A stretch of 64,000 bases of DNA from the NCBI GenBank assembly GCA_016191435.1, contig JACPOQ010000051.1, positions 124,001-188,000 of the forward strand, written 5' to 3'. The first letter of the stretch is position 1, and each line of letters opens with the position of its first letter. The notes under the pieces are model-generated. The model was not told the origin of the DNA. It did not search any database and worked only from the letters and a program-made list of their open reading frames with translations. Below are positions 23,345 to 31,867 of this stretch, piece after piece. The DNA comes from Chloroflexota bacterium. Lineage in GTDB: Bacteria > Chloroflexota > Dehalococcoidia > Tepidiformales > Tepidiformaceae. The position numbers were made by a program, and so were the translations under genes.

Positions 23345-24886
23345 ATGTTCAAGAAAGTCCTCGTTGCCAATCGCGGCGAAATCGCCCTGCGCATCGTGCG
23401 GGCGCTGCGCGACCTCGATATCGCCTCGGTGGCTGTCTACTCCGATGTCGACCGCCAGTCGCAGCACGTGCGCTACGCCGATGAGGCGCATTTCATCGGC
23501 CCGGCCGATGCCCGCGAAAGCTACCTGAATGGCGACCGCATCATCTCGGTGGCGAAAGCCTGTGGCGCCGATGCCGTCCACCCCGGTTACGGCTTCCTCG
23601 CGGAAAACGCGGATTTCGCGGAGGCCGTCGCCAGGGCCGGCCTCACCTTTATCGGCCCGTCGCCCGAATCCATGCGCATGCTCGGTGACAAAATCGCCGC
23701 GCGGAAGCTCGCGATGGAGGCGGGGTTGCCCGTCGTCCCCGGGAGCCCCGAGATCGGTTCGATGCCCGAAGCAGTGGCGCTCGCCACGCGCATCGGCTTT
23801 CCCGTGATGGTCAAAGCGGCGGCCGGCGGCGGTGGCCGGGGCATCCGCATGGTGGAAAGCGCCGACGAGTTCGAGGACGCCGCCGCGCGGGCCATGCAGG
23901 AGGCGCAGGTCGCCTTCGGCAACCCGGCGTTGTACATCGAGAAACACCTCTCCCCCGTCCGCCACATCGAAGTCCAGATCATCGCCGACCAGTTCGGGAA
24001 CATCGTCCCTATCGGCGAGCGGGAGTGCAGCATCCAGCGCCGCCACCAGAAGCTCATCGAGGAGTGCCCGAGCGTGGTGGTGAGCCCGGAGCTCCGCCGT
24101 AGCCTTGGCCGCCACGCAGTCCGCCTCGCGCGCGCCGCGAACTACCACAACGTCGGCACCGTCGAATTCCTGCTGCTCGCCGATGGCTCGTACTACTTCC
24201 TCGAAATGAACACCCGGCTCCAGGTCGAACACCCGGTGACGGAGCTCATGACCGGTACGGACCTCGTGAAGGATCAGATCGTCGTCGCGGCCGGCCAGGA
24301 ACTTCCGTACGACGAGACCGAACTCCTCATGCGCGGTTGGGCGATCGAGTGCCGCATTGTGGCCGAGGACCCGTTCAACAACTTCCTGCCGTCGGTCGGG
24401 CGCGTCGTCCTCGCGCGTGAGCCCGCCGGTCCCGGGATCCGCGTGGAAAGCGCGCTCTACGACGGCATCGAAGTCACACCGTTCTACGATTCGCTGCTGG
24501 CCAAGGTCACGGCCTGGGGCCGGAATCGCGAGGGCGCCCGCCAGCGGATGAAACGTGCGCTCGCCGAGTTCCGGGTGGTCGGGGTCGCCACCAACATCCC
24601 CTACCTCCAGCAGATCCTGGACCTCCCGGATTTCATCGAAGGCACCTTCGATACGGGCTTTCTCGATCGTCACCAGGTCGCGGTGGAAGAGCATTTCGCG
24701 AGCCAGGAGGAGGCGGCGCAGATCGCCGCCCTGTTGCTCGTCACCGGCGGCGAGCCGGAGGAAGGCCACCTCACCAACGGCCATCGCAACGGCAACGGCT
24801 ACGCCCGGCCCGCGAACGACTGGCGCGAGCGCATGACCGGCCTCGCCGCCGCGAGGGGGATGGGGCGATGGCCCAAAAGTATCTAA
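23345..24886 (+). CDS. accC: Biotin carboxylase subunit of an acyl-CoA carboxylase
   Basis: This 513-residue ATP-grasp enzyme carboxylates biotin on the carrier protein, giving malonyl-CoA or a related acyl product. It begins MFKKVLVANRGEIALRIVRAL (biotin carboxylase N-domain), followed by the ATP-binding glycine loop KAAAGGGGRGIRMVE (about 159-173), the GERECSIQRRHQKLIEE motif (about 223-239) and the C-domain with EMNTRLQVEHPVTE (about 288-301). The C-terminal extension (about 450-513) is longer than in the bacterial AccC. It overlaps the carrier gene by 19 bp. No carboxyltransferase gene is in the window, so the acyl-CoA substrate is unresolved. Confidence 0.95.
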   Translation: MFKKVLVANRGEIALRIVRALRDLDIASVAVYSDVDRQSQHVRYADEAHFIGPADARESYLNGDRIISVAKACGADAVHPGYGFLAENADFAEAVARAGLTFIGPSPESMRMLGDKIAARKLAMEAGLPVVPGSPEIGSMPEAVALATRIGFPVMVKAAAGGGGRGIRMVESADEFEDAAARAMQEAQVAFGNPALYIEKHLSPVRHIEVQIIADQFGNIVPIGERECSIQRRHQKLIEECPSVVVSPELRRSLGRHAVRLARAANYHNVGTVEFLLLADGSYYFLEMNTRLQVEHPVTELMTGTDLVKDQIVVAAGQELPYDETELLMRGWAIECRIVAEDPFNNFLPSVGRVVLAREPAGPGIRVESALYDGIEVTPFYDSLLAKVTAWGRNREGARQRMKRALAEFRVVGVATNIPYLQQILDLPDFIEGTFDTGFLDRHQVAVEEHFASQEEAAQIAALLLVTGGEPEEGHLTNGHRNGNGYARPANDWRERMTGLAAARGMGRWPKSI

Positions 24887-25389
24887 TTCGCCGCGGCGAA
24901 GACCGGGAAGCGACGTTCGAATTGCGCCAGGAAGGTGGGATCACGCTGGTCCGCCGTGAGGATTCGGACGAATGGAAGGTCGTGGGCCTGGAGCGCGTGG
25001 GCGATTCCGGGCTCTACCTGCTGATGATCGACAACCGTCCCACGGAGATCTACCTCGAGCGGCGGCGCGGCGGCGCCGATGTCACCATCGGCCGCCACAC
25101 CTTCAGCTACGACGTTGGCCCCTGGCGCCCAGCCGGCCGGCGGGCGAAGGCCGGCGCCCCACCATCGGGTCTTGTCCGCATCGCTGCCCCCATGACGGGC
25201 TCGATCGTCGAGGTGCGCTGTGCCCCGGGTGATGTCGTCGTCAGCGGCCAGGTGCTGCTCGTGATGGAGTCCATGAAAATGAACAACGAGCTTCGTTCGC
25301 CTGCCGACGGCACCGTCGAGGCCGTCCCGGTTGTCGCCGGCGCACGGGTGAAGGCGAACGAGTTGCTCGTCTCGCTTCGCACCATCTAA
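24868..25389 (+). CDS. accB: Biotin carboxyl carrier protein
   Basis: This 173-residue protein has a C-terminal biotinyl domain (about 100-172). The attachment motif is MESMKM (lysine about 137), flanked by the usual APMTGSIVEV and SPADGTVEAVPV strands. The N-terminal half (about 1-90) is a beta-rich domain resembling the linker of propionyl-CoA carboxylase alpha subunits. This suggests the gene pair arose by splitting a fused subunit, or that it acts on short acyl-CoAs. It overlaps accC, so expression is coupled. Confidence 0.93.
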   Translation: MAQKYLIRRGEDREATFELRQEGGITLVRREDSDEWKVVGLERVGDSGLYLLMIDNRPTEIYLERRRGGADVTIGRHTFSYDVGPWRPAGRRAKAGAPPSGLVRIAAPMTGSIVEVRCAPGDVVVSGQVLLVMESMKMNNELRSPADGTVEAVPVVAGARVKANELLVSLRTI

Positions 25390-25411
25390 TATGACGCGCT
25401 GTTGTCTCCTA

Positions 25412-25440
25412 TTGACCGGCCAGCGCCGCTTGCGTACGGT
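25412..25440 (+). promoter_or_regulatory. Promoter of the SRP RNA gene
   Basis: TTGACC at 25412-25417 and TACGGT at 25435-25440 are separated by 17 bases. The predicted start of transcription, about seven bases later, matches the 5' end of the folded SRP RNA at 25447. Confidence 0.62.
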
Positions 25441-25446
25441 AGCGGT

Positions 25447-25714
25447 GGCCGTGCTAGACGGGGAGCTAGCGGTGCCCTGAACCCGCAATCCGCTATAGCG
25501 GGGTTGAATCCCTGCCGGAGGGCTGGTTCTCTGGGGACTGTCCTTGTCAAGCGGTGTTGACGATCTGGTCCTGCGCGGCGAAGCGCTACGAACCTGGTCA
25601 GGTCCGGAAGGAAGCAGCCATAAGTGGTTTGCTTCGGGTGCCGCAGGTCAACCGGGTCTGAGCTTGCTGGCGCAGGACAAGCCCGGGGAGCAGTTCGAGG
25701 GCAGGTGCACGGCC
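25447..25714 (+). ncRNA. ffs: Signal recognition particle RNA, large bacterial type
   Basis: The diagnostic Ffh-binding loop (GGTCAGGTCCGGAAGGAAGC) lies at about 25597-25616. The 5' Alu-like part contains GGGGAGCTAGCGGTGCC, shared with long SRP RNAs. The ends pair as GGCCGTGC (25447-25454) and GCACGGCC (25707-25714), giving a molecule of about 268 nt. It targets membrane and secreted proteins co-translationally with Ffh. Boundaries are from pairing and may be off by a few bases. Confidence 0.93.
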
Positions 25715-25781
25715 GCATTCTCTTGCTCGCACCCTCGCAGCCGGCGAGGACGGGCACCAAGTTCCGAACCGAGGAGTGACT

Positions 25782-27290
25782 TTGGCCCAGGCACTTCGGT
25801 CACCGCGTTATCGCGGGAAGCCGGGCGCCGCAGGACAGCTCATCACCCGGTCCGGCCTCGTACCGCATCCCCGCCACTTCCGAGGTCGGCATCATGCAGC
25901 CACCATTTTTGTGGTGCTGCTGCTTGCTGTCTTCGGCTTCCGTCTCTTCCCTCAGCAGGACGTGACGGTCCTCACGAGCGGGCAGTCGTACCGCGTCTCC
26001 GCCACCTTCGATACGCAATCGGAAGCGCTGACCGCCGCCGATATCGAGCTCAACCCCGGCGACCGCGTGCTCCTCGGCACCGGCGGCCGCCACACCAGCC
26101 TCGCCGTCCAGCGCGCCCGCCCGATTGTCGTCGACGCCGATGGCCGCGCCGTGGAGGTGCGGACCCAGGCAACCACCATCTCCGGCGCCCTCGCCGATGC
26201 CGGCATCGACCTCCGTCCCGGCGACCGCGTCTACCTCGATGGCCAGCTCGCGACGGCCCGCGGGCCGCTCTTCGGCGCCAGCTACGCATCACGCAACGTA
26301 ATTTCGCCGGGCCCCGTGACGGCCGGAGCACAGACCGGCGCCGTCCGGGTGGCCATCGTCCGAGCCCGCCCCGTGACCGTCGTCGTGGATACGCTGCCAG
26401 TCGAGACGGCCAGCGCCGCCGCCGACGTCCAGGGCTTGCTCGCCGATCTCGGTTTGACGGTGCTCGATGGCGACCTCGTCCGCCCGCCGCTCGCCACCCC
26501 GATAACGGCCGGCATGACGGTGCGGCTGGCAAAGGCCCGCACGGTTTCCGTCAAAGTCGATGGCAAGGATCAGCTGCTTTATACGCAGGCCAATACCGTC
26601 GCGGATGTCCTGCGGCTGCTCGCGATCGAGCTCGGGCCCGAGGACACAGTGGATCCCGCTCCCGCCACCTACCTGAGTAACGGCCTCACGATCACCATCG
26701 TCCTCACCCGCCAGGTCGAAGAAGAGGTGCGCATCCAGATCGCCGCGCAGACGGTGACCGAAACCGACCCGACGCTCGCCGCCGGGCAGGTCCGCGTCAT
26801 TCCGGGTGTCCCGGGCGAACGCGTGACGAAGTTCATGGTCACGTACCGGAATGGCGCCGAGGTGTCCCGAAGCGAGATTTCCGGCGGTGGCGTCGTACGG
26901 GAACCGGTGCCGACGCGCCAGGTGACCGGCACCAGGCCCAGCCCGGCGCCATCGCGCCCAACGCTGAACGCGCCCGGCTACACGGGCGCGTATAAGACGA
27001 AGATGACCGTCGTCACCACGTGGTATAACGCCGCCGGCGGCGCCTACGAGCGTGGCGACCCCAACTACGGCCGCACGGCCACGGGCGCCATCGTGGACTA
27101 CGGCATTTGCGCTGTCGACAGGAACGTTATCCCACTTGGCACGCGCTTCTACGTGCCGGACTACGGGATGTGCCTCGCTGCGGACACCGGCAGCGCCATC
27201 CAGGGAAACATCGTCGATCTGGGTTTCCCCGAGAGCGCCGGCAACGTCGGCTGGGGCCGCCGCACCAGCGAGATCTACATCGTCGACTGA
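25782..27290 (+). CDS. YabE-like wall protein with DUF348, G5 and 3D domains
   Basis: This exported protein of about 502 residues has an N-terminal transmembrane segment (TIFVVLLLAVFGFRLFP). Three DUF348 (ubiquitin-like) repeats follow (about 57-290). A G5 domain comes next (EEVRIQIAAQTVTETDPTL to NGAEVSRSEI, about 310-370). The C-terminus is a 3D domain (about 408-502) with three aspartates in VDYGICAVDRNVIPLGTRFYVP, MCLAADTGSAIQG and NIVDLGFP. This is the architecture of lytic transglycosylase-like peptidoglycan enzymes. TTG 25782 is preferred to GTG 25776 because GAGGAG precedes it by five bases. The order with rsmA and ispE matches the Firmicutes yabE-ksgA-ispE cluster. Confidence 0.9.
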   Translation: MAQALRSPRYRGKPGAAGQLITRSGLVPHPRHFRGRHHAATIFVVLLLAVFGFRLFPQQDVTVLTSGQSYRVSATFDTQSEALTAADIELNPGDRVLLGTGGRHTSLAVQRARPIVVDADGRAVEVRTQATTISGALADAGIDLRPGDRVYLDGQLATARGPLFGASYASRNVISPGPVTAGAQTGAVRVAIVRARPVTVVVDTLPVETASAAADVQGLLADLGLTVLDGDLVRPPLATPITAGMTVRLAKARTVSVKVDGKDQLLYTQANTVADVLRLLAIELGPEDTVDPAPATYLSNGLTITIVLTRQVEEEVRIQIAAQTVTETDPTLAAGQVRVIPGVPGERVTKFMVTYRNGAEVSRSEISGGGVVREPVPTRQVTGTRPSPAPSRPTLNAPGYTGAYKTKMTVVTTWYNAAGGAYERGDPNYGRTATGAIVDYGICAVDRNVIPLGTRFYVPDYGMCLAADTGSAIQGNIVDLGFPESAGNVGWGRRTSEIYIVD

Positions 27291-27319
27291 GCGTGAGCGC
27301 CCGCCTACCATCGAGTGTG

Positions 27320-28138
27320 ATGCCCCGCACCCAGGGCCCCCGGCCCCGCAAAGCTCTCGGCCAGCATTTCCTCCACGATACCGGCGTCCTCGCCGCTATC
27401 GCGGAGGCGGTGCGTGTGCCCGCGGGCGGCTTCGTGCTCGAAATCGGCGCGGGCACGGGCCAGCTCACGGCCGCCCTCCTGGAGCGCGGCCACGAGGTCT
27501 TCGCCATCGAGATCGAAGACCGCCTGCTGGCCCACCTGCGCCAGCGCTTCGCGGGCGAGCCGCGGCTCCACCTGATCCACGGCGATGCGCGAGACCTTGA
27601 CCTGCGTGAATGCCTGCCTGCCGGACGCCCGTATGCCGCCGCGGGCAACCTCCCGTATTTCGCCGCCAATCCCATCATCCGCCGCCTCCTCGAACGCGAG
27701 CCGAAGCCCGCGGAGATGGTCGTGATGGTGCAGCGCGAAGTCGCGAAAGAGCTGGCGGCGAAGCCTGGCGATTCCTCGCTCCTCTCGCTTTCGGTGCAGG
27801 TCTACGCGACCGCCGAGCGCCTTTTCGATGTCCCGCCGACGGCCTTTGACCCGCCCCCAAACGTCGTCTCCTCGGTCGTCCGGCTGGCCCTGCGCGATCA
27901 GCCGCTGGTACCTCCCGCGCGGAACGAGGCGTTCTTCCGGCTCGTCGCGAACACGTTTCGCAACCCCCGCAAGCAGATCCACAACTCGCTTGCACGCGGC
28001 GTGTGGCTGCCGCCCGGCGGCGCCGCAGATGCGCTTGGGGCCGCCGGCATCGACTCGATGCGCCGCCCCGAAACGCTTACCATCGAGGAGTGGCTCCGCC
28101 TTCTCGATGCCTGCGAAACGATCGCCCCCCGTGCCTGA
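27320..28138 (+). CDS. rsmA: 16S rRNA dimethyladenosine transferase RsmA (KsgA)
   Basis: This enzyme dimethylates two adjacent adenosines at the 3' end of 16S rRNA during small-subunit assembly. The 272-residue protein begins with RKALGQHFLHDTGVLAAIA, has the SAM-binding motif LEIGAGTGQLTAALLERG (about 42-59) and the catalytic NLPYFAANPII (NLPY, about 110-120). The C-terminal domain holds VPPTAFDPPPNVVSSVVRL. ATG 27320 is used; upstream in-frame extension belongs to the 3' end of the wall-protein gene. It overlaps ispE by eight bases. Confidence 0.96.
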   Translation: MPRTQGPRPRKALGQHFLHDTGVLAAIAEAVRVPAGGFVLEIGAGTGQLTAALLERGHEVFAIEIEDRLLAHLRQRFAGEPRLHLIHGDARDLDLRECLPAGRPYAAAGNLPYFAANPIIRRLLEREPKPAEMVVMVQREVAKELAAKPGDSSLLSLSVQVYATAERLFDVPPTAFDPPPNVVSSVVRLALRDQPLVPPARNEAFFRLVANTFRNPRKQIHNSLARGVWLPPGGAADALGAAGIDSMRRPETLTIEEWLRLLDACETIAPRA

Positions 28139-29003
28139 CGTATTCACCGCCCTCGCCCCGGCGAAGCTGAACCTCACACTTGAGGTCCTCGGCCGGCGCC
28201 CTGACGGGTATCACGAAATCGACACCGTGCTGCAAACCATCGCCCTCGCCGATGAAGTCACGGTCGCATTCGGCCGCGGCCGCGGGCTGAGCGTCGAAGG
28301 GCCGTTTAAGGACGGCACCCCGCTGGACGACTCCAACCTCGCGCTTGCCGCCGCCCACGCCGCCCAGGAGCGCGGCGGGCCCGCGGTGGAATCGCTGCAT
28401 GTTGGGCTCGTGAAGCGCATTCCGCCCGCCGGGGGGCTCGGCGGTGGCGCCTCCGACGCCGCCACGGTGCTCCGCCTGCTGCAGGATGACCACGGAGCGC
28501 TCAGTCCGGCAGCGGCTGCGGCCGCCGCCGCCGCTGTGGGGAGCGACGAGCCATTCTTCCTCGTTGGCGGTACCGCCCGTGCGCGGGGCCGCGGCGAGGT
28601 TGTCTTGCCGCTCCCCGACATCGACGATCACGGGGTGGTGCTCTTCATCCCCCCAACGACCATCGAACGGAAGACGGCCCGCATGTTCGCGGCGATCGAT
28701 GCGTTGCCGTTCGATGATGGCCGCGTCGCCCGCGCGTTCGCCGCCGAGCGGCGGACGGTCGTGGCCTCGCGGGATGTGTTCAACGCCTTCGAACGCGTCG
28801 CCTTCGACGTGTTTCCGGGCCTTGCCCCGCTCTGGGAACAGCTCGAAGCGCGCATCGGTGACGCCGTGCACCTCGCCGGCGCCGGCCCGACGCTGTTCTG
28901 GATCGGCCCCCCGGCGGACACGATGACCGTCGCCGCCACCGCGGCTGGCCTCGATTGCACCGTGATCCCAACCTCCACGGCGGGCTCCCCGTGGAGACGG
29001 TGA
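28131..29003 (+). CDS. ispE: 4-diphosphocytidyl-2-C-methyl-D-erythritol kinase
   Basis: IspE is the fourth-step kinase of the MEP isoprenoid pathway. The 290-residue GHMP kinase has the APAKLNLTLEVLGRRPDGYHEI start, the ATP-binding motif PPAGGLGGGASDAATVLRLL (about 98-117) and the C-terminal GAGPTLFWIG (about 248-257). An unusual run of nine alanines lies at about 127-135. The GTG start overlaps the rsmA stop, consistent with one transcript. Shared operon with rsmA is conserved in many Gram-positive bacteria. Confidence 0.95.
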   Translation: MPDVFTALAPAKLNLTLEVLGRRPDGYHEIDTVLQTIALADEVTVAFGRGRGLSVEGPFKDGTPLDDSNLALAAAHAAQERGGPAVESLHVGLVKRIPPAGGLGGGASDAATVLRLLQDDHGALSPAAAAAAAAAVGSDEPFFLVGGTARARGRGEVVLPLPDIDDHGVVLFIPPTTIERKTARMFAAIDALPFDDGRVARAFAAERRTVVASRDVFNAFERVAFDVFPGLAPLWEQLEARIGDAVHLAGAGPTLFWIGPPADTMTVAATAAGLDCTVIPTSTAGSPWRR

Positions 29004-29404
29004 TCGCGGGCTGGGCAGCCGGCTACATGATGGCCATCCTGACCACGGCGGCACTGACCTTCCTCGTCGCATCCGCCGCCGGCGGCAGCGTCATCCGCCG
29101 CTGGCTGGAGGCCGATACCCCGGCCATCCTCTCGGCGGTGCCCATCTCCATTGGCACCTCTTTGCTGTGGACGATGCTCGGGTTGGTGCTCGCGGCCACC
29201 TACGAGCTCGGCGGCTTTGCCGATGGCGCGGGGGCAGCGGGCGCGCCCAGCCTCTCGTTCGCGATTGGCGCCGCTGCGCTCGGCTGGATGCCGGTGCCGC
29301 TGCTCACGCTCCTCTGGCGCCGGCACTGGTGGATCTGGTGCGGGCTGGCGGGCTCATTCACGCTGCTCTTCGGCTGGGTAATGCCCCTCCTCGCGGCCCG
29401 ATGA
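28991..29404 (+). CDS. Small membrane protein of unknown function
   Basis: This protein of about 138 residues has four probable transmembrane helices: VIAGWAAGYMMAILTTAALTFLV, ISIGTSLLWTMLGLVLAATYEL, LSFAIGAAALGWMPVPLLTLLW and WWIWCGLAGSFTLLFGWVMPLLA. GTG 28991 overlaps the end of ispE; a TTG at 28955 is also possible. The close overlap indicates co-transcription with rsmA-ispE. No family was recognised. Confidence 0.75.
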   Translation: METVIAGWAAGYMMAILTTAALTFLVASAAGGSVIRRWLEADTPAILSAVPISIGTSLLWTMLGLVLAATYELGGFADGAGAAGAPSLSFAIGAAALGWMPVPLLTLLWRRHWWIWCGLAGSFTLLFGWVMPLLAAR

Positions 29405-29410
29405 TATACT
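29405..29410 (+). promoter_or_regulatory. TATACT -10 box before the PHP gene
   Basis: TATACT follows the preceding stop codon and lies 44 bp before the PHP-domain start at 29454. The -35 box is not clear. Confidence 0.38.
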
Positions 29411-29453
29411 CCGGTAGCTTCGTGAAACCCTGAACAATCATCCGGAGGGACGT

Positions 29454-30167
29454 GTGCCGGGCACCATCATCGATATGCACCTGCACACCACAAAGGGCGC
29501 CTCCGATTCGATGCTCAACCCGGATGACCTGATTGCCGAGGCCACCCGTGTCGGCCTCACCGGCGTCAACATCACCGAGCACGACCGCATGTGGGAGTCC
29601 TGGGACCTCACGCCGTTTCGCGCCAGGCACGGCCACATCTTCGTGAACAACGGCATGGAAGTCTCGACCGATATGGGTCATATCCTCGCGATCGGCCTCA
29701 AGGGATATGCGAGCGGCATCCGGCGGCTCGCAAAGCTGCGCGAAATCGCCGATGAGCAGGGCGCCTTTCTCGTTGTGGCCCACCCGTTCCGGCACTTCTT
29801 CGATCCGGTGCACTTCAAGCGCGAAGGCAAGCAACCGTTCGACCTCCTCCCCGAACAGGCCGCCCGCCTGCCCGTCTTCCAGCTGGTCCACGGCATCGAA
29901 GTCCTCAACGGCTGCAACACCCCGCGTGAGAACTACTTCGCGCTGCAGGTGGCGAAGATCCTCGGCAAGCCCGGGACGGGCGGCTCCGACGCGCACTCCA
30001 CGCAGGGTATCGGCTACTTCGCGGCGGTGTTCGATGAGACGCTCGACAACACCGAGCAGATGGTCCGCCAGATGCATCTCGGGAACTTCCATCCTGGCCG
30101 CGGGCTCGCCGAAGGCAATCTCAACAACTACTGGGAAACGGCCGAACCGATAGCGTTTTACGAATAG
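29454..30167 (+). CDS. PHP-domain metal-dependent hydrolase
   Basis: This 237-residue PHP (polymerase and histidinol phosphatase) protein has metal ligands in DMHLHT (about 7-12), ITEHDR (about 40-45), VVAHPFRHFF (about 105-114) and GGSDAHSTQG (about 179-188). Members are phosphoesterases or nucleases. GGAGGGACGT precedes the GTG start. It is monocistronic and follows a TATACT element. The substrate is not predictable from the sequence. Confidence 0.87.
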   Translation: MPGTIIDMHLHTTKGASDSMLNPDDLIAEATRVGLTGVNITEHDRMWESWDLTPFRARHGHIFVNNGMEVSTDMGHILAIGLKGYASGIRRLAKLREIADEQGAFLVVAHPFRHFFDPVHFKREGKQPFDLLPEQAARLPVFQLVHGIEVLNGCNTPRENYFALQVAKILGKPGTGGSDAHSTQGIGYFAAVFDETLDNTEQMVRQMHLGNFHPGRGLAEGNLNNYWETAEPIAFYE

Positions 30168-30254
30168 ACGGCGCCTTGTCACTCTACCCTTGCCTTCAAT
30201 GCGGCGTCATTCAGCTGCGTGCGGCGCCCCGTCGTAAGCGCCAGTTCGGCTAGC

Positions 30255-31559
30255 ATGACAGTTCAAATGATGAAGCACAGCGTTGATGCTCCTCCGGCGA
30301 CCCGATCGTTCACCCGGCACTGGTCGGCGATCCTGGTGATGGTGCTGCTCGGCCTGCCAGGCGTCGTCATGCGCCTCGCCGGCTACCAGCCGAACCCCAT
30401 TTTCGATGCAGCCGTGTTCGGCATCGCAATCCTCTCCGCGGCGTTTCTTCTCAGTTGGGCCGCCGAGACCGCCGAGATGGATATCTCGCAGGGACTCGCG
30501 CTCGCGGTGATCGCGTTCATCGCCGTCCTGCCCGAATACGCTGTTGATTTCGTGCTCGCCTGGAAGGCGGGCGCCGACCCGTCAGAAGCCGAACGCGGCC
30601 TCGCCATCGCGAATATGACCGGCGGGAACCGGCTGCTCATTGGCGTCGGCTGGCCGGTCGTGTTCGCCCTCTTCGTTTACCGCAGCCGGCTGCGCGAACT
30701 CGTCGTCGATCGGCAACGCGCCCTCGAGCTCGTGTTCCTGACCATCGCGACCGCGTACGTCCTCCTCATCCCCCTGCGCCAGAGCATCACGCTGCTCGAT
30801 TCGCTCATCCTGGTGTCGATGTTCCTCTCCTACCTCTTCTTCACCTCCCGGCAGGAATCCGAGGAGGTCGTGCTCGTTGGCCCTGCGCTCGCGATGGGCG
30901 CGCTGCCCACCAGGCGGCGACGGTGGCTGATCACCCTCATCCTGGTGTTCAGCGCCGGCGTCATCTTCGCCGCGGCCGAACCCTTCGCCGAAGCACTCGT
31001 GGCGATTGGCGAGCGCTTCGGCGTCTCCGAATTCCTCCTCATCCAGTGGCTCGCGCCGCTCGCCTCCGAATCGCCCGAAGTGCTCGTGGCGGGCCTGCTG
31101 GCGTGGCGCGGGCGCGCAGCCGTGGGCATGGGCGCGCTCATCTCGTCGAAGGTGAACCAGTGGACATTGCTCATCGGCACGCTCCCCATTGCGTACTCCC
31201 TCTCTGCGGGACACTTCGCTTTCACTGGCGGCCTCCCGCTCGATGACCGCCAGCGCGAGGAGATCTTCCTGACGGCCGCCCAATCGGCATTCGCGATCGC
31301 CGTCTTCGCCAACCTTCGCATGAGCAAGCGGGAGGCCATCTTGCTGTTCGTGCTGTTCGCATCGCAGCTGTTCATTACAAACGAGCAAGTACGCATTTAC
31401 TACGCGATCGCCTACTCGCTGCTCTGCGTCGTGCTCCTCATCACCGGGCGGCGGGAACTATCGCCGACGCTCCGCGCCGCCTGGGACATCGTCCGCGGCC
31501 GCCCGGACCCCGCCCGCGAACGCCCGGACCCCGCCCGCGAACGCATCGAGCCCGGCTGA
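30255..31559 (+). CDS. Sodium/calcium exchanger-family (CaCA) cation antiporter
   Basis: This integral membrane protein of about 434 residues contains the two inverted alpha-repeats of the Ca2+/cation antiporter superfamily. The first is AVIAFIAVLPEYAVDFVLAW with a following NMTGGNRLLIG (about 85-130). The second is LAPLASESPEVLVAGLLAW then SSKVNQWTLLIGTLPIAY (about 265-310). The conserved acidic residues and asparagines face the ion path. About ten transmembrane segments are expected. GTG 30219 is an alternative start. The C-terminus carries two direct 21-bp repeats encoding an RPDPARE tail. Confidence 0.87.
   Translation: MTVQMMKHSVDAPPATRSFTRHWSAILVMVLLGLPGVVMRLAGYQPNPIFDAAVFGIAILSAAFLLSWAAETAEMDISQGLALAVIAFIAVLPEYAVDFVLAWKAGADPSEAERGLAIANMTGGNRLLIGVGWPVVFALFVYRSRLRELVVDRQRALELVFLTIATAYVLLIPLRQSITLLDSLILVSMFLSYLFFTSRQESEEVVLVGPALAMGALPTRRRRWLITLILVFSAGVIFAAAEPFAEALVAIGERFGVSEFLLIQWLAPLASESPEVLVAGLLAWRGRAAVGMGALISSKVNQWTLLIGTLPIAYSLSAGHFAFTGGLPLDDRQREEIFLTAAQSAFAIAVFANLRMSKREAILLFVLFASQLFITNEQVRIYYAIAYSLLCVVLLITGRRELSPTLRAAWDIVRGRPDPARERPDPARERIEPG
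31500..31541 (+). repeat. Two 21-bp direct repeats at the antiporter C-terminus
   Basis: Two identical 21-bp units encode RPDPARE twice. The unit equals three heptads and keeps the reading frame, so it may reflect slippage like the 7-bp arrays elsewhere. Confidence 0.75.
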
Positions 31560-31601
31560 CGGGCCGATCCAGCGGACACCGCGGCACCGGACCCGGCATC
31601 G

Positions 31602-31607
31602 TATACT
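31602..31607 (+). promoter_or_regulatory. TATACT -10 box of the relBE-like operon
   Basis: TATACT lies 21 bp before ATG 31628, with GAGGAG between. This matches the promoter elements of the other two toxin-antitoxin pairs. Confidence 0.42.
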
Positions 31608-31627
31608 GGTCTCTGAGGAGCCCGCCG

Positions 31628-31867
31628 ATGGCCACAGTGGAATCCGTCCTCCGCGAAGCACTGTCCCTCGCACCCGGTGACCGCGAGTTGGTCGCCCAGC
31701 GGCTCATACAAAGCATCGACGCGGCGGTGCCCGAAGAGCCACCTCCAGGGTACGACGCCGCATGGGATGAGGAACTTCGCAGTCGGCTCGAACGCATCGA
31801 CTCCGGAGACGCCGTGCTGCATGACCTGCGGGATGTTCGAAGGGACATCTTCGGCCGCACCGACTGA
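31628..31867 (+). CDS. Addiction-module antitoxin (RelB/TIGR02574-like)
   Basis: This 79-residue acidic protein has the arrangement of the putative addiction-module component family: an N-terminal helix (VESVLREALSLAPGDRELVAQRLIQSI), a PPPGYDAAWDEELRSRLERIDSGDAV middle and a short C-terminal DVRRDIFGR helix. It probably binds and masks the downstream ParE/RelE toxin. GAGGAG precedes the ATG by seven bases. Its TGA is immediately followed by the toxin GTG. Confidence 0.85.
   Translation: MATVESVLREALSLAPGDRELVAQRLIQSIDAAVPEEPPPGYDAAWDEELRSRLERIDSGDAVLHDLRDVRRDIFGRTD

Noticed and set aside
28500..28535. Slippage-prone GCC run in ispE
   Set aside because: The run encodes nine alanines with mixed codons and keeps frame. 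It is a tolerated low-complexity loop.
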